NCBI GenBank assembly: GCA_002423325.1
Contig: DIVQ01000234.1
Coordinates: 3,767 to 27,896 of the forward strand
From: Anaerolineales bacterium UBA6128
GTDB lineage: Bacteria; Chloroflexota; Anaerolineae; UBA1429
Reading direction: 5' to 3'
Length of the DNA stretch: 24,130 nucleotides
Shown in pieces: positions 1 to 6,994 of the stretch. The notes below the pieces were generated by a model, which saw only the letters and a list, made by a program, of their open reading frames with translations, ran no database searches and was not told the DNA's origin. Numbering within the stretch: the stretch's first letter is position 1; each line of letters begins with the position of its first letter. The position numbers were made by a program, and so were the translations under genes.

Positions 1-5
1 CTTTT

Positions 6-899
6 TCAGTGCCCTCCCTGGGGGACCGCGACGGCCAGTCGAAAGCCCACGTACTCGTCGCGCGCAAAGGGCGCACTGACCTCGTGGCGGTTTGTGGTGC
101 GCACGTCGCGGGCGGGATAGCTCCACGCGCCGCCCCGCGCTCCGCGCGTGTATCCGCCCGCGGGGCCTGTCGGGTTTACAAGCGGCGATACGCTATAGTA
201 GCCCCAGTCGTAATAGTCGAACGTCCATTCCCACAGGTTGCCGGCCATGTCAGCACAGCCATAGACGCTGTCGCCCGCCGGACTGCAGCTGCCGATCGGC
301 GCCGTGTCACGCACGCAGGTCCACAGGTTGCACAGCAGACAGAACGGGGGATTGTCGCCCCAGGGGAACGTGCGCCCGTCGGTGCCGCGCGCTGCCTTTT
401 CCCACTGCGCCTCGGTGGGCAGGTGCACGTTACGGTCGGTCGCCTGGCTGGCCCAGCTGCAGAATGCCTCCACGTCGAGATAGCTGACGTAGCGCACCGG
501 ATAGTCGTCGCCGTCGGCCAACGCGCGCGCGTCGCCTGCGTATGAGGTGGCACTGACAAAGGCGCGCCATTGCGCCACCGTCACCTCGTACTGGCCGATC
601 AGGTACTCATCCAAGTAGACGGCATGCTGTGGCCGCTCGTCGCCCTCGGCGTCGGTATCCGAGTCTGGCGCGCCCATGACAAAGCTTCCCGCCGGCACGC
701 GCACCAGCGGCACCACCGCGCCGGGGGCCAGGTACAACGCCTCGCCCGTTGAGGGCGCGTTGGCGACGACGGGGAGACACACCACACGCGGCTGGGCCGC
801 CTGTGCGGCCGGAGGCGCGCCCAGCGAGTGCCAGATCGACGCCGCGCCCAGCACGGCCGCCATGCCTAGCGCGAGTCGCCCAGCCCACCTGCTGCCCAT
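6..899 (-). CDS. Secreted SUMF1/FGE-sulfatase-domain protein, probably not an active formylglycine generator
   Basis: 297 aa. The N-terminus has basic residues and a hydrophobic stretch (about 8-30) ending in AAQA, read as a Sec signal peptide with export from the cytoplasm. The FGE-sulfatase fold runs from about 66 to 292: VPAGSFVMG near 68-76, an EVT..QW..F block at 105-114, LPTEAQWEKAARG at 160-172, FPWG at 178-181, GNLWEW at 220-225, RGGAW near 255-259 and VGFRLA at 284-289. In true formylglycine-generating enzymes two cysteines follow the GG[AS]W motif. Here those places appear to be Tyr261 and Val266, so the oxidase chemistry is probably absent. Family members of this kind serve varied or unknown roles, often surface or binding functions. 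Start is the ATG at 899. The gene is divergent from the isomerase-like gene and no strong promoter was seen for it. The family call is firm; the role is unknown. Confidence 0.87.
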   Translation of the reverse strand: MGSRWAGRLALGMAAVLGAASIWHSLGAPPAAQAAQPRVVCLPVVANAPSTGEALYLAPGAVVPLVRVPAGSFVMGAPDSDTDAEGDERPQHAVYLDEYLIGQYEVTVAQWRAFVSATSYAGDARALADGDDYPVRYVSYLDVEAFCSWASQATDRNVHLPTEAQWEKAARGTDGRTFPWGDNPPFCLLCNLWTCVRDTAPIGSCSPAGDSVYGCADMAGNLWEWTFDYYDWGYYSVSPLVNPTGPAGGYTRGARGGAWSYPARDVRTTNRHEVSAPFARDEYVGFRLAVAVPQGGH

Positions 900-1086
900 T
901 CAACCCCCTGCCGGTCCTGTTCACGCAAGCCGTCCGTACCGGCGGCCCTGCGCGCACAGCATATAGCACGACAGGCCGTGATATGCAAACAACGGACCGA
1001 CGATGAGCCAGGCTGCCCGGCGATTTGGTCACAGCCGCAATTTGCAGGCGCGTTGCCCGCAACCGCCGCTTCCACTCTCGACGCGC

Positions 1087-1115
1087 TTGACACCCGCTTG
1101 CGCCACGCCTAGAAT
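1087..1115 (+). promoter_or_regulatory. Sigma-70-type promoter of the fucose-isomerase-like gene
   Basis: TTGACA at 1087-1092, a 17-nt spacer, and TAGAAT at 1110-1115: a perfect -35 and a 5/6 -10. Transcription would begin near 1122, leaving a leader of about 50 nt before the ATG at 1171, with AAGGAG at 1157-1162 as ribosome binding site. The rest of the 900-1086 gap shows nothing I can name. Confidence 0.75.
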
Positions 1116-1170
1116 CGGTGCACAATCGGCTTGGTAGATTGCACCCTCATATTTGTAAGGAGACAGCGTC

Positions 1171-2664
1171 ATGCGCAAGACACCTATCGGCATCGCCATG
1201 CTCAACGATGAGCGCCCCCACGTCTGGCAGGTGAACCAGGAAGCCAACATGGCCGTGGTGAACCAGTGGGCCGACATTATTCGCAAGGGCCTCAAGAACG
1301 CGGATGGCTCTTCGTACGAGGTCGTCGTCGCCTCTGAGACCATCACCTCTACGCGCGTCGCGCAAAAGGTGGGCGAGGAACTGCGTCGCGCCGGCTGCCG
1401 TTCGCTGATCATGTGCTACAACGTCTGGAACTTTCCCTTCCTGGCGTGGCCCTTTGTCAACGCCGTGGGCCGCGACATGCCTATCCTGAGCCTGTCGAAC
1501 AACAACGGCCAGTTCCCCGGCAACGTCGGCCTGCTGGCCTCCGATGGCGCACTGCGCCAGGCCGGCAAGCGCACGCACCGCATCGTGGGCGAGATGAACG
1601 ACCCCGAAACGCAACAAAAAGTGTTTGACTGGATCCGCGCCGCCCAGGCCGCCACCACCATCCAGACCGAAGTCTACGGCATGTACGGCGGCGCCTCGAT
1701 GGGGATGGACACCGGCTACTTTCCACAGGTACCCATGCTCAAGACGTTGGGCTGCAACGTCCGCCAGATCGACCAACTCCTGCTCGTCAAGTACATGGAA
1801 AAGGTCGATGAGGCCGAGGTTGAAAAGGCGCTGGCCTGGTTCAAAAAGCTGCTCGGCCCCCGCCTGCGCTTTGATGGCAGAATGCTGACCCCCGAGACGC
1901 TCAAGACCCAGATCCGCGTCTATCTCGCCATGCGTATGGTGAACGAGGAAAAAGGCTTTGATTTCTGCGGGCTCAAGGGCCAACGCGAACTCACCGAGTA
2001 CATCACCCTGGGCGACGTGCCCGAGATGGTGATGAACGACCCGTACGACTGGAACGGCCCCAAGGAGCCCACCGTTTGCTCCACCGAGGCCGACTCGATG
2101 GCCGCCGTCACCATGCAGCTGCTCAAGTATGTCACCGGCGGCCTGCCCTCGCTGTTCATGGACGTGCGCCTGTACCTGCCCGAGCTCAATCTGTGGGACT
2201 GGTGCAACTCGGGCAACCACGCCTCATGGTACGCGCGGCGCAGCTCGGACCCGGCCGTCAACTATGAAAAGATCACCTTCCACCCGGCGCTGGAGTACTA
2301 TTTCAAGGCCGGCGGCGCCTCGGTCGAGTTCGACGCCGAACCGGGCGAGATGACCTACGCGCGCCTGGGCATCTGGGACGACAAGCCGTTCATGGCCATC
2401 ATGAAGGGCGAGGCTGTGGCGCTGCCCGCTGAGGAGCGCAGCCGCATTGACCATCTGACCGATCCCACCTGGCCGCACGTGCACGCACGCCTCACCTGCT
2501 CGTTCGAAGAGTTCCTGGCGCTCTTCCCGTGCAACCACGTCATGGGCACCATGGGCGACCAGGTGCGCGCGCTGACCAACCTTTGCGAGATCACCGGCAT
2601 CAACCCGATCATCTTTGGGCCCGAGGCCGCCGACCGCATCACGCCGATCTGGGAACGGTTCTAG
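1171..2664 (+). CDS. L-fucose/L-arabinose isomerase-family protein
   Basis: 497 aa, soluble, no signal peptide. Members of this family interconvert aldoses and ketoses (fucose to fuculose, arabinose to ribulose) using Mn2+; some distant members have unknown substrates. The N-terminal Rossmann-like half (about 1-170) includes CYNVWNFPFLAWPF at 82-95 and SLSNNNGQFPG at 107-117. In the C-terminal half, Glu306 (in STEADSM), Asp331 (in LFMDVR) and His456 (in CNHVMGTMGD) fall where the E. coli FucI metal ligands Glu337, Asp361 and His528 would be; the Glu-Asp spacing is 25 here against 24 in FucI. That alignment was done by eye. It is shorter than FucI (591 aa). Start ATG is backed by AAGGAG eight bases upstream. 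A Gfo/Idh/MocA dehydrogenase follows on the same strand, so a two-step sugar conversion is plausible. Fucose as substrate is not proven. Confidence 0.85.
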   Translation: MRKTPIGIAMLNDERPHVWQVNQEANMAVVNQWADIIRKGLKNADGSSYEVVVASETITSTRVAQKVGEELRRAGCRSLIMCYNVWNFPFLAWPFVNAVGRDMPILSLSNNNGQFPGNVGLLASDGALRQAGKRTHRIVGEMNDPETQQKVFDWIRAAQAATTIQTEVYGMYGGASMGMDTGYFPQVPMLKTLGCNVRQIDQLLLVKYMEKVDEAEVEKALAWFKKLLGPRLRFDGRMLTPETLKTQIRVYLAMRMVNEEKGFDFCGLKGQRELTEYITLGDVPEMVMNDPYDWNGPKEPTVCSTEADSMAAVTMQLLKYVTGGLPSLFMDVRLYLPELNLWDWCNSGNHASWYARRSSDPAVNYEKITFHPALEYYFKAGGASVEFDAEPGEMTYARLGIWDDKPFMAIMKGEAVALPAEERSRIDHLTDPTWPHVHARLTCSFEEFLALFPCNHVMGTMGDQVRALTNLCEITGINPIIFGPEAADRITPIWERF

Positions 2665-2678
2665 TTCGGCCGAGTTAC

Positions 2679-2718
2679 CTGTCTGGGGCAGAGTGACTGC
2701 GCACTCTGCCCCAGACAG
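2679..2718 (+). terminator. Long perfect hairpin between two sugar genes (terminator or processing stem)
   Basis: Arms 2679-2695 and 2702-2718 are perfectly complementary over 17 bp with a 6-nt loop (ACTGCG). The left arm reads CTGTCTGGGGCAGAGTG. No T-run follows, so it is not a classical intrinsic terminator. It could be a partial terminator, an mRNA 3'-end stabiliser or a processing site that sets different levels for the isomerase-like gene and the dehydrogenase behind it. Confidence 0.6.
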
Positions 2719-2745
2719 CCCACTGCCCGCCCGAAGAGGTGACGT

Positions 2746-3777
2746 TTGAACAGCAAAGATCTGCGCACGGTGCGTGTCGGCGTGGTGGGCTGTGGCTACT
2801 GGGGCCCCAAGCTGATCCGCAACTTTCAGTCCCTGCCCGGCTGCGAGTTGCACATGGTCTCGGACCTGCGCCCCGACCGCCTGGAGCACATCGCGGGGCT
2901 CTACCCCGGGGTACAGGTAACGACCGACTATGCCGAGCTGCTGGCCAGCCCGGTCGAGGCCGTGGCTCTGGCTACGCCGGTGCGCTCGCACTATGAGATG
3001 GCCTGCCAGGCGCTGCGGGCCGGCAAGCACGTGCTGATCGAAAAGCCCCTCACCACCAGCGCCCGCGACGCTGAGGCCCTGATCGCCCTTGCCGAGCAGC
3101 AGCAGCGCGTGCTGATGGTGGGACATACGTTTGAATACGTGCCCGCGGTCAACTATATGCGCGATTTCATCGCGCGGGGCGACTTGGGGCGCGTGTTTTA
3201 CGTCAACTCGACGCGCGTCAACCTCGGCATCTTTCAGAAGGACATCAACGTCATCTGGGATCTCGCGCCGCACGACATCTCGATGCTGATCTATGTGCTG
3301 CAGGATCGGCCCACCCAGGTCAGCGCGCGAGGCGCGGCCTACGTGCAGCCGCACATTGAAGACGTGGCCTGGGTGACGCTGGGCTTTCCCAGCGGCGCCA
3401 TGGCCGACATCCGCGTCAGTTGGCTGGACCCGTGCAAGATCCGCCGCACCACCGTGGTCGGCTCGAAAAAGATGCTGGTCTACGACGACGTCGAGGCGAC
3501 GGAAAAGATCCGCGTCTACGACAAGGGCGTAGACGCCCCCCCCTACTCGGACACGCTGGAACAGTTCCACCTGTCCTACCGCTATGGCGACATCACCACG
3601 CCGGCGATCTCGGGGCAGGAGCCGCTGGAGATCGAGTGCCGCCACTTTTGCGACTGCGCGCGCAATGGCCAGACGCCCCGCAGCGACGGACGCGTGGGGT
3701 GGCAGGTGGTGCGTGTGCTCGAGGAGGCGCAGACCTCACTGCAGAGCGGTGGGCAGGTGCGCACCCTGAGCTGGTAG
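2746..3777 (+). CDS. Gfo/Idh/MocA-family NAD(P)-dependent oxidoreductase
   Basis: 343 aa, cytoplasmic. The family oxidises or reduces hydroxyls of sugars, inositols and related compounds with NAD(P). The N-terminal Rossmann fold shows GxGxxG as G15-C-G17-Y-W-G20, and the family signature EKP stands at 99-101 in LIEKPLTT. The C-terminal alpha/beta domain carries WDLAPHDI (171-178), with Asp172 and His176 in the usual substrate/proton-transfer region. Start is taken as TTG at 2746: it has AGAGGTG just upstream and places the nucleotide-binding loop at the normal distance from the N-terminus, while the first in-frame ATG lies inside the domain. It sits 81 bp behind the isomerase-like gene across a long hairpin. 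The exact substrate cannot be read from sequence; similar proteins also act in sugar-nucleotide or scyllo-inositol metabolism. Confidence 0.88.
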   Translation: MNSKDLRTVRVGVVGCGYWGPKLIRNFQSLPGCELHMVSDLRPDRLEHIAGLYPGVQVTTDYAELLASPVEAVALATPVRSHYEMACQALRAGKHVLIEKPLTTSARDAEALIALAEQQQRVLMVGHTFEYVPAVNYMRDFIARGDLGRVFYVNSTRVNLGIFQKDINVIWDLAPHDISMLIYVLQDRPTQVSARGAAYVQPHIEDVAWVTLGFPSGAMADIRVSWLDPCKIRRTTVVGSKKMLVYDDVEATEKIRVYDKGVDAPPYSDTLEQFHLSYRYGDITTPAISGQEPLEIECRHFCDCARNGQTPRSDGRVGWQVVRVLEEAQTSLQSGGQVRTLSW

Positions 3778-3800
3778 CGCACGGAACGCGAGCACAACAA

Positions 3801-3830
3801 AGCAGGGCTGCGGAATACCGCAGCCCTGCT
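3801..3830 (-). terminator. Bidirectional intrinsic terminator between convergent genes
   Basis: A perfect 13-bp stem (3801-3813 with 3818-3830) closes on a 4-nt loop, AATA on the plus strand. On the minus strand the stem is followed by TTGTTGTG, a reasonable U-rich tail for ending prs. On the plus strand the tail is CTTCGTG, weaker, but the stem should still stop the dehydrogenase transcript. It lies 23 bases after one stop codon and 25 after the other. Confidence 0.8.
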
Positions 3831-3855
3831 CTTCGTGTCGCCTTGTAGCTGTACC

Positions 3856-4857
3856 CTACGGCGTCAGCTCGGAATCGTCGGTATCGGGCCAGAAGGCGAA
3901 CAGCGAGCCCACCGAGCAGCCCAGCAGGTTGCGCCGGATGGCCTCGCCAAAGATGGGCGCCACCGACAGGATCGTCATGTTGGGCAGCATCTTTTCGGGC
4001 GGGATTGGGACGGTGTTCGTGGTGACGATCTCTTCGACCTCGGGGATCTGGCGCAGGCGCTCGATGGCCGGGCCACTGAACACCCCATGCGTACAGGCCA
4101 GGGTGATGCGCCGCACGTCCATCTTGCGCAGCAGCTCGACTATGGCTACGATCGAGCCGCCTGTGGCGATCTCATCGTCAAAGATGATCACGTTTTTGCC
4201 GACGACGTCGCCAATGATGCCCGCCATCTCAACGCGGTCGTCGGCCACGCGTTCCTTGTCTCCCGCCGCCACCCCTACGCCGAGTGTGCGTGCCAGCTTG
4301 GCCGCCCGCTTGGCATGCCCGATGTCGGGCGCCAGAATGACAGTGTCGGTCAAGTCGCAGTTGCGAAAATGCCGAATGAAGACACCGTGCGCCGTGAGAT
4401 GATCGGCGGGCATGCTGAAGAACCCGTGCACCTGCGGAGAGTGCAGCGTCATCGTCATCACGTGGTTCGCGCCCGCCGTGGCCAGGAGATCGGCCACCAG
4501 GCGCCCTGCGATCGAGATGCGCGGTTCATCCTTCTTGTCTGAGCGACCATACGAATAGTAGGGGATGACCGCGTGCACTGTGTGCGCCGAGGCGCTGCGC
4601 GCCGCATCGATCATGAACAGCATCTCGAGGATGTTGTCACTCACGTCGGGCGTGAGCGACTGGATGATAATCACCTCTTTGCCGCGCACGCTGTCGCCGA
4701 GCTGCACAAAAAGGTTGTCGTTGCTAAAGCGCATCGTCTTGTGCGAGCTGAGCGGACAGCCGAGGTAATCGGCAATCTCTTGTGCCAGTTGCGGGTGCGA
4801 GCTGCCCGAAAAGATGCGCAGCTCTTGCGTCGGATCCCCCTTGCCCAGACTATGCAT
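3856..4857 (-). CDS. prs: Ribose-phosphate pyrophosphokinase (PRPP synthetase)
   Basis: 333 aa. It makes 5-phosphoribosyl-1-pyrophosphate from ribose 5-phosphate and ATP, feeding nucleotide, His and Trp synthesis. Visible motifs: FSGSSHPQLA at 16-25, the ATP-binding stretch IPYYSYGRSDKK at 98-109, LHSPQVHGFF at 138-147 holding His139, the flexible-loop basic pair Lys201 and Arg203 (DKER), and the PRPP-binding loop FDDEIATGGS at 226-235. Common bacterial enzymes read DLHA..IQGFF where this has TLHSPQVHGFF, so it is somewhat divergent. Start is the ATG at 4857, preceded by GGAGGAGCAGGAG; the open frame continues 93 codons further up, but that part has no family resemblance and overlaps dnaA and the candidate prs promoter. 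It lies downstream of dnaA on the same strand and ends at the terminator shared with the convergent dehydrogenase. Confidence 0.93.
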   Translation of the reverse strand: MHSLGKGDPTQELRIFSGSSHPQLAQEIADYLGCPLSSHKTMRFSNDNLFVQLGDSVRGKEVIIIQSLTPDVSDNILEMLFMIDAARSASAHTVHAVIPYYSYGRSDKKDEPRISIAGRLVADLLATAGANHVMTMTLHSPQVHGFFSMPADHLTAHGVFIRHFRNCDLTDTVILAPDIGHAKRAAKLARTLGVGVAAGDKERVADDRVEMAGIIGDVVGKNVIIFDDEIATGGSIVAIVELLRKMDVRRITLACTHGVFSGPAIERLRQIPEVEEIVTTNTVPIPPEKMLPNMTILSVAPIFGEAIRRNLLGCSVGSLFAFWPDTDDSELTP

Positions 4858-4920
4858 CACAGTCTCCTGCTCCTCCAAGTGCGCGCGTCGTGAATTCTCG
4901 TTTGGCCCGCGCCGCCGGTC

Positions 4921-4972
4921 ACTATAGTACAGGAAGCGCAACACGCCAAACCCCCGCGCGGCATTTGGCGTG
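4921..4972 (-). promoter_or_regulatory. Candidate prs promoter with an inverted repeat over its -35 box
   Basis: Reading the minus strand, TTGGCG (4949-4944), a 17-nt spacer, then TATAGT (4926-4921). The -35 lies inside one arm of a perfect 9-bp inverted repeat (4942-4950 and 4964-4972, arms CACGCCAAA and TTTGGCGTG, 13-nt gap). Start would be near 4914, giving a ~57-nt leader to the ATG at 4857. The repeat may be an operator, or the stem that ends dnaA transcription; both readings fit its place in the 175-bp gap. Confidence 0.5.
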
Positions 4973-5032
4973 CTCACAGACCATGCCCGATTGTGCAATC
5001 GAGCCGTTGCGGCGTTCGGCGCCGATCCGTGC

Positions 5033-6409
5033 TCAGGCACGAACCTTGGCGGGCGAGGCCGCCACGCGCTGGCCGTTGGCAGACAGGCGACTCTTGATCT
5101 CCAGCACCTGACGCCGGGTGACGTCGTCCTTTTCAAACAGCGCTGCGATCTTGTTGCAGCCGTGCATCACGGTGGTGTGGTCGCGTCCCCCCAGCGCACT
5201 GGCGATCTGTGGGTGCGACATTGGCGTCATCTCGCGCGCGAGATACATGGTCACCTGCCGGGCGACCACCAGATCGCGCGTGCGACGGGGACCCACGATC
5301 TCCTCGCGGGCGACGCCATAATAGGCCACGACGGCATCCAGGATCTCGTCGATCGTGACGCGTGCTGTTGGGCGCACCAGATCGCGCAGCGCTCTCTCAG
5401 CCGTCTGCACATTGAGCGGGTATTCCATCATGCGCGCCAACGCGAGAAAGCGCGTGAGCGCGCCCTCGAGCTCGCGGATATTGCTCTCAACCTGCTCGGC
5501 GATGAACTCGATCACCTCTCTGGGCAACGTCACACCGCGTTCCTCGGCCTTGGTCTGCAGAATCACCATGCGCGTCTCTAGGTCGGGCGGCTGCACGTCG
5601 GCAGTCAATCCCCACTCAAAGCGCGACCGCAGACGCTCCTCCATGCCGGTGAAGGCCTTGGGCGAGCGATCGCTCGACAGCACAATCTGCCGGTTCTCCC
5701 GATGCAGCTCGTTAAAGGTGTGGAACAGCTCCTCTTGCGTGGCTTCTTTGTTCAGAATGAATTGGATATCGTCCAGCAGCAGCACGTCAATGGTGCGGTA
5801 CCGCGCACGGAATTCCTCCGTGGTGCGGTTGCGGATCGAGTTGATCATTTCGTTGGCAAATGTTTCCGCCGAGACGTACAACGTGCGCTTCTGGCACGAG
5901 ACGGCATAGTTGCCGATGGCGTGCAGCAGGTGCGTCTTGCCGAGGCCAACACCGCCATAGATGAACAGCGGATTGTAGGCCTTGCCGGGATGCTCGGCGA
6001 CCGCCAGTGAGCCGGCATGCGCCATGCGGTTGGCGTTGCCTACGATAAAGTTGTCGAACGTCAGGCGTGTGTTGAGGCGTGCAACCTCAACCTCGCTCGC
6101 GCTGCCGTTGCCCGGAGCCTGCATCAGGCCCAGCAGTTCCACCGGCTCCTGCGCCACAGCGCCATTGTGGCCCACAACAAAGCGCACCGTGACTGTGCGG
6201 CTGGCCACCTTGGTCACTGTGCGCTGAACGAGACCATACAGCCGCTTTTCCAACCAGTCCTTGGCGTAGGCCGAGCCCGCGCCCACCACCAACACGCCGT
6301 CCTCGTACGAAAGCCCTGTTGTCTTGCGCACCCAGGTATCGAACGTCGCTTTGTCAAGTTGCAGCTCCAGCTGCCCCAGCGCCGCGTGCCACAGGTTCTG
6401 TGCATCCAT
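5033..6409 (-). CDS. dnaA: Chromosomal replication initiator protein DnaA
   Basis: 458 aa, near the usual length. DnaA binds DnaA boxes at oriC as an ATP-bound oligomer, melts the origin and loads the helicase; it also acts as a transcription factor. Domain I is about 1-85 (LWHAALGQLE..FDTW), domain II is a short linker (about 86-110), and domain III is the AAA+ core from about 113 (LTFDNFIVGNANRMAHA) with Walker A GGVGLGKTHLL at 152-162 and Walker B LLLDDIQF. Domain IV carries the DNA-binding signature, ending in GRDHTTVMHGCNKI (408-421). Start ATG at 6409 follows GGAGAGGACGAGT; eighteen further codons upstream are open but give no DnaA-like sequence. The next gene downstream is prs, not dnaN, which departs from the common dnaA-dnaN order. 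Identity is certain. Confidence 0.98.
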   Translation of the reverse strand: MDAQNLWHAALGQLELQLDKATFDTWVRKTTGLSYEDGVLVVGAGSAYAKDWLEKRLYGLVQRTVTKVASRTVTVRFVVGHNGAVAQEPVELLGLMQAPGNGSASEVEVARLNTRLTFDNFIVGNANRMAHAGSLAVAEHPGKAYNPLFIYGGVGLGKTHLLHAIGNYAVSCQKRTLYVSAETFANEMINSIRNRTTEEFRARYRTIDVLLLDDIQFILNKEATQEELFHTFNELHRENRQIVLSSDRSPKAFTGMEERLRSRFEWGLTADVQPPDLETRMVILQTKAEERGVTLPREVIEFIAEQVESNIRELEGALTRFLALARMMEYPLNVQTAERALRDLVRPTARVTIDEILDAVVAYYGVAREEIVGPRRTRDLVVARQVTMYLAREMTPMSHPQIASALGGRDHTTVMHGCNKIAALFEKDDVTRRQVLEIKSRLSANGQRVAASPAKVRA

Positions 6410-6608
6410 ACTCGTCCTCTCCAATCGACCGGGTCGGGGCGCCGGAAGACCGCTGCCAAGCACTCACCATCGGGACACTATCACGCAGGCGCCAACATAC
6501 GCCAGCATGCCATAGCCTGCCGTTCTATTACGTCTTCGTAGAACAAGGCCCTTACGGACCTCCGGGCCCGGACAATCAGTGCGCTGCCAGGCCCTGTTAT
6601 CTTTTCCC

Positions 6609-6719
6609 GCGATGTGAGACGGAGGAAAGATACGGGGCGATCAGATCAGGGGCAATTCGGTTGGAACAAGGTGCATCCGATATGAGGCGCTAAAGCGCAA
6701 CGCCTGTATCTCACATCGC
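6609..6719. ncRNA. Candidate structured RNA element upstream of dnaA
   Basis: Arms GCGATGTGAGA (6609-6619) and TCTCACATCGC (6709-6719) are perfectly complementary and exactly 100 bp apart. Inside them GATAC (6629-6633) pairs with GTATC (6706-6710), and GGCG (6636-6639) with CGCC (6701-6704). A small GCGC-TAAA-GCGC hairpin sits at 6688-6699 and a TCGG/CCGA pairing lies near 6657-6680. The nested pairs would fold a ~111-nt closed structure, 200 bp from dnaA on one side and 275 bp from the SDR gene on the other. It does not match 4.5S/SRP, tmRNA, RNase P or any riboswitch I can recognise. Strand is undecided. A weak promoter-like pair on the minus strand (TTGCCC 6655-6650, 17 nt, TATCTT 6632-6627) lies within it. 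Confidence 0.35.
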
Positions 6720-6868
6720 TTTGGCGCAATCATTCTACCACTGCCTCCCCGCTTTGGCAAGGGATCACCCCCGCACCCATCCTTGTATTGCCTCGTGCAG
6801 CACTACTGCTGGGGATCAGAGAGGATTGGGCGCCCACAGGTTGTGGTCGCCTTACGCACGCGGGATTT

Positions 6869-6887
6869 ACAAATGTCAGCCATTTGT
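6869..6887. promoter_or_regulatory. Operator-like palindrome in the dnaA/SDR gap
   Basis: ACAAATG (6869-6875), TCAGC, CATTTGT (6881-6887): a perfect 7-bp inverted repeat around a 5-bp centre, AT-rich in an otherwise GC-rich region. The size and symmetry suit a dimeric repressor site. It lies 57 bp upstream of the SDR promoter -35 box. Neither the regulator nor the regulated gene is known. Confidence 0.4.
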
Positions 6888-6943
6888 CAGTTTTCGACGT
6901 CACGCCACCTGCGCCACCCCGTACCCGCCCCGGCAGGCCGCGT

Positions 6944-6972
6944 TTGACGCGCCGCTTGCGCCCGGCTATGCT
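6944..6972 (+). promoter_or_regulatory. Promoter of the SDR/alcohol dehydrogenase operon
   Basis: TTGACG at 6944-6949, a 17-nt spacer, and TATGCT at 6967-6972. Transcription would start near 6979, leaving only about 16 nt before the ATG at 6995, with GGAGGA at 6980-6985. This supports the 6995 start over the longer upstream open frame, because that frame would begin before the promoter. Confidence 0.6.
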
Positions 6973-6994
6973 GTGCAGCGGAGGAACCAACAGG

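Noticed and set aside
1147..3645. Two long minus-strand open frames (1147-2220, 2224-3645)
   Set aside because: Shadows of the isomerase-like and Gfo/Idh genes, His/Gln/Gly-rich as expected for antisense frames.
4858..5136. Longer N-terminus for PRPP synthetase
   Set aside because: It overlaps dnaA and the candidate prs promoter, Arg/Pro-rich, no family similarity.
6788..6994. Longer N-terminus for the SDR
   Set aside because: It precedes the promoter at 6944-6972 and has no SDR character; the ATG at 6995 has a good ribosome binding site.
6410..6994. Replication origin beside dnaA
   Set aside because: No TTATCCACA-type boxes or AT-rich unwinding tract could be seen; needs a scan with mismatches to be sure.
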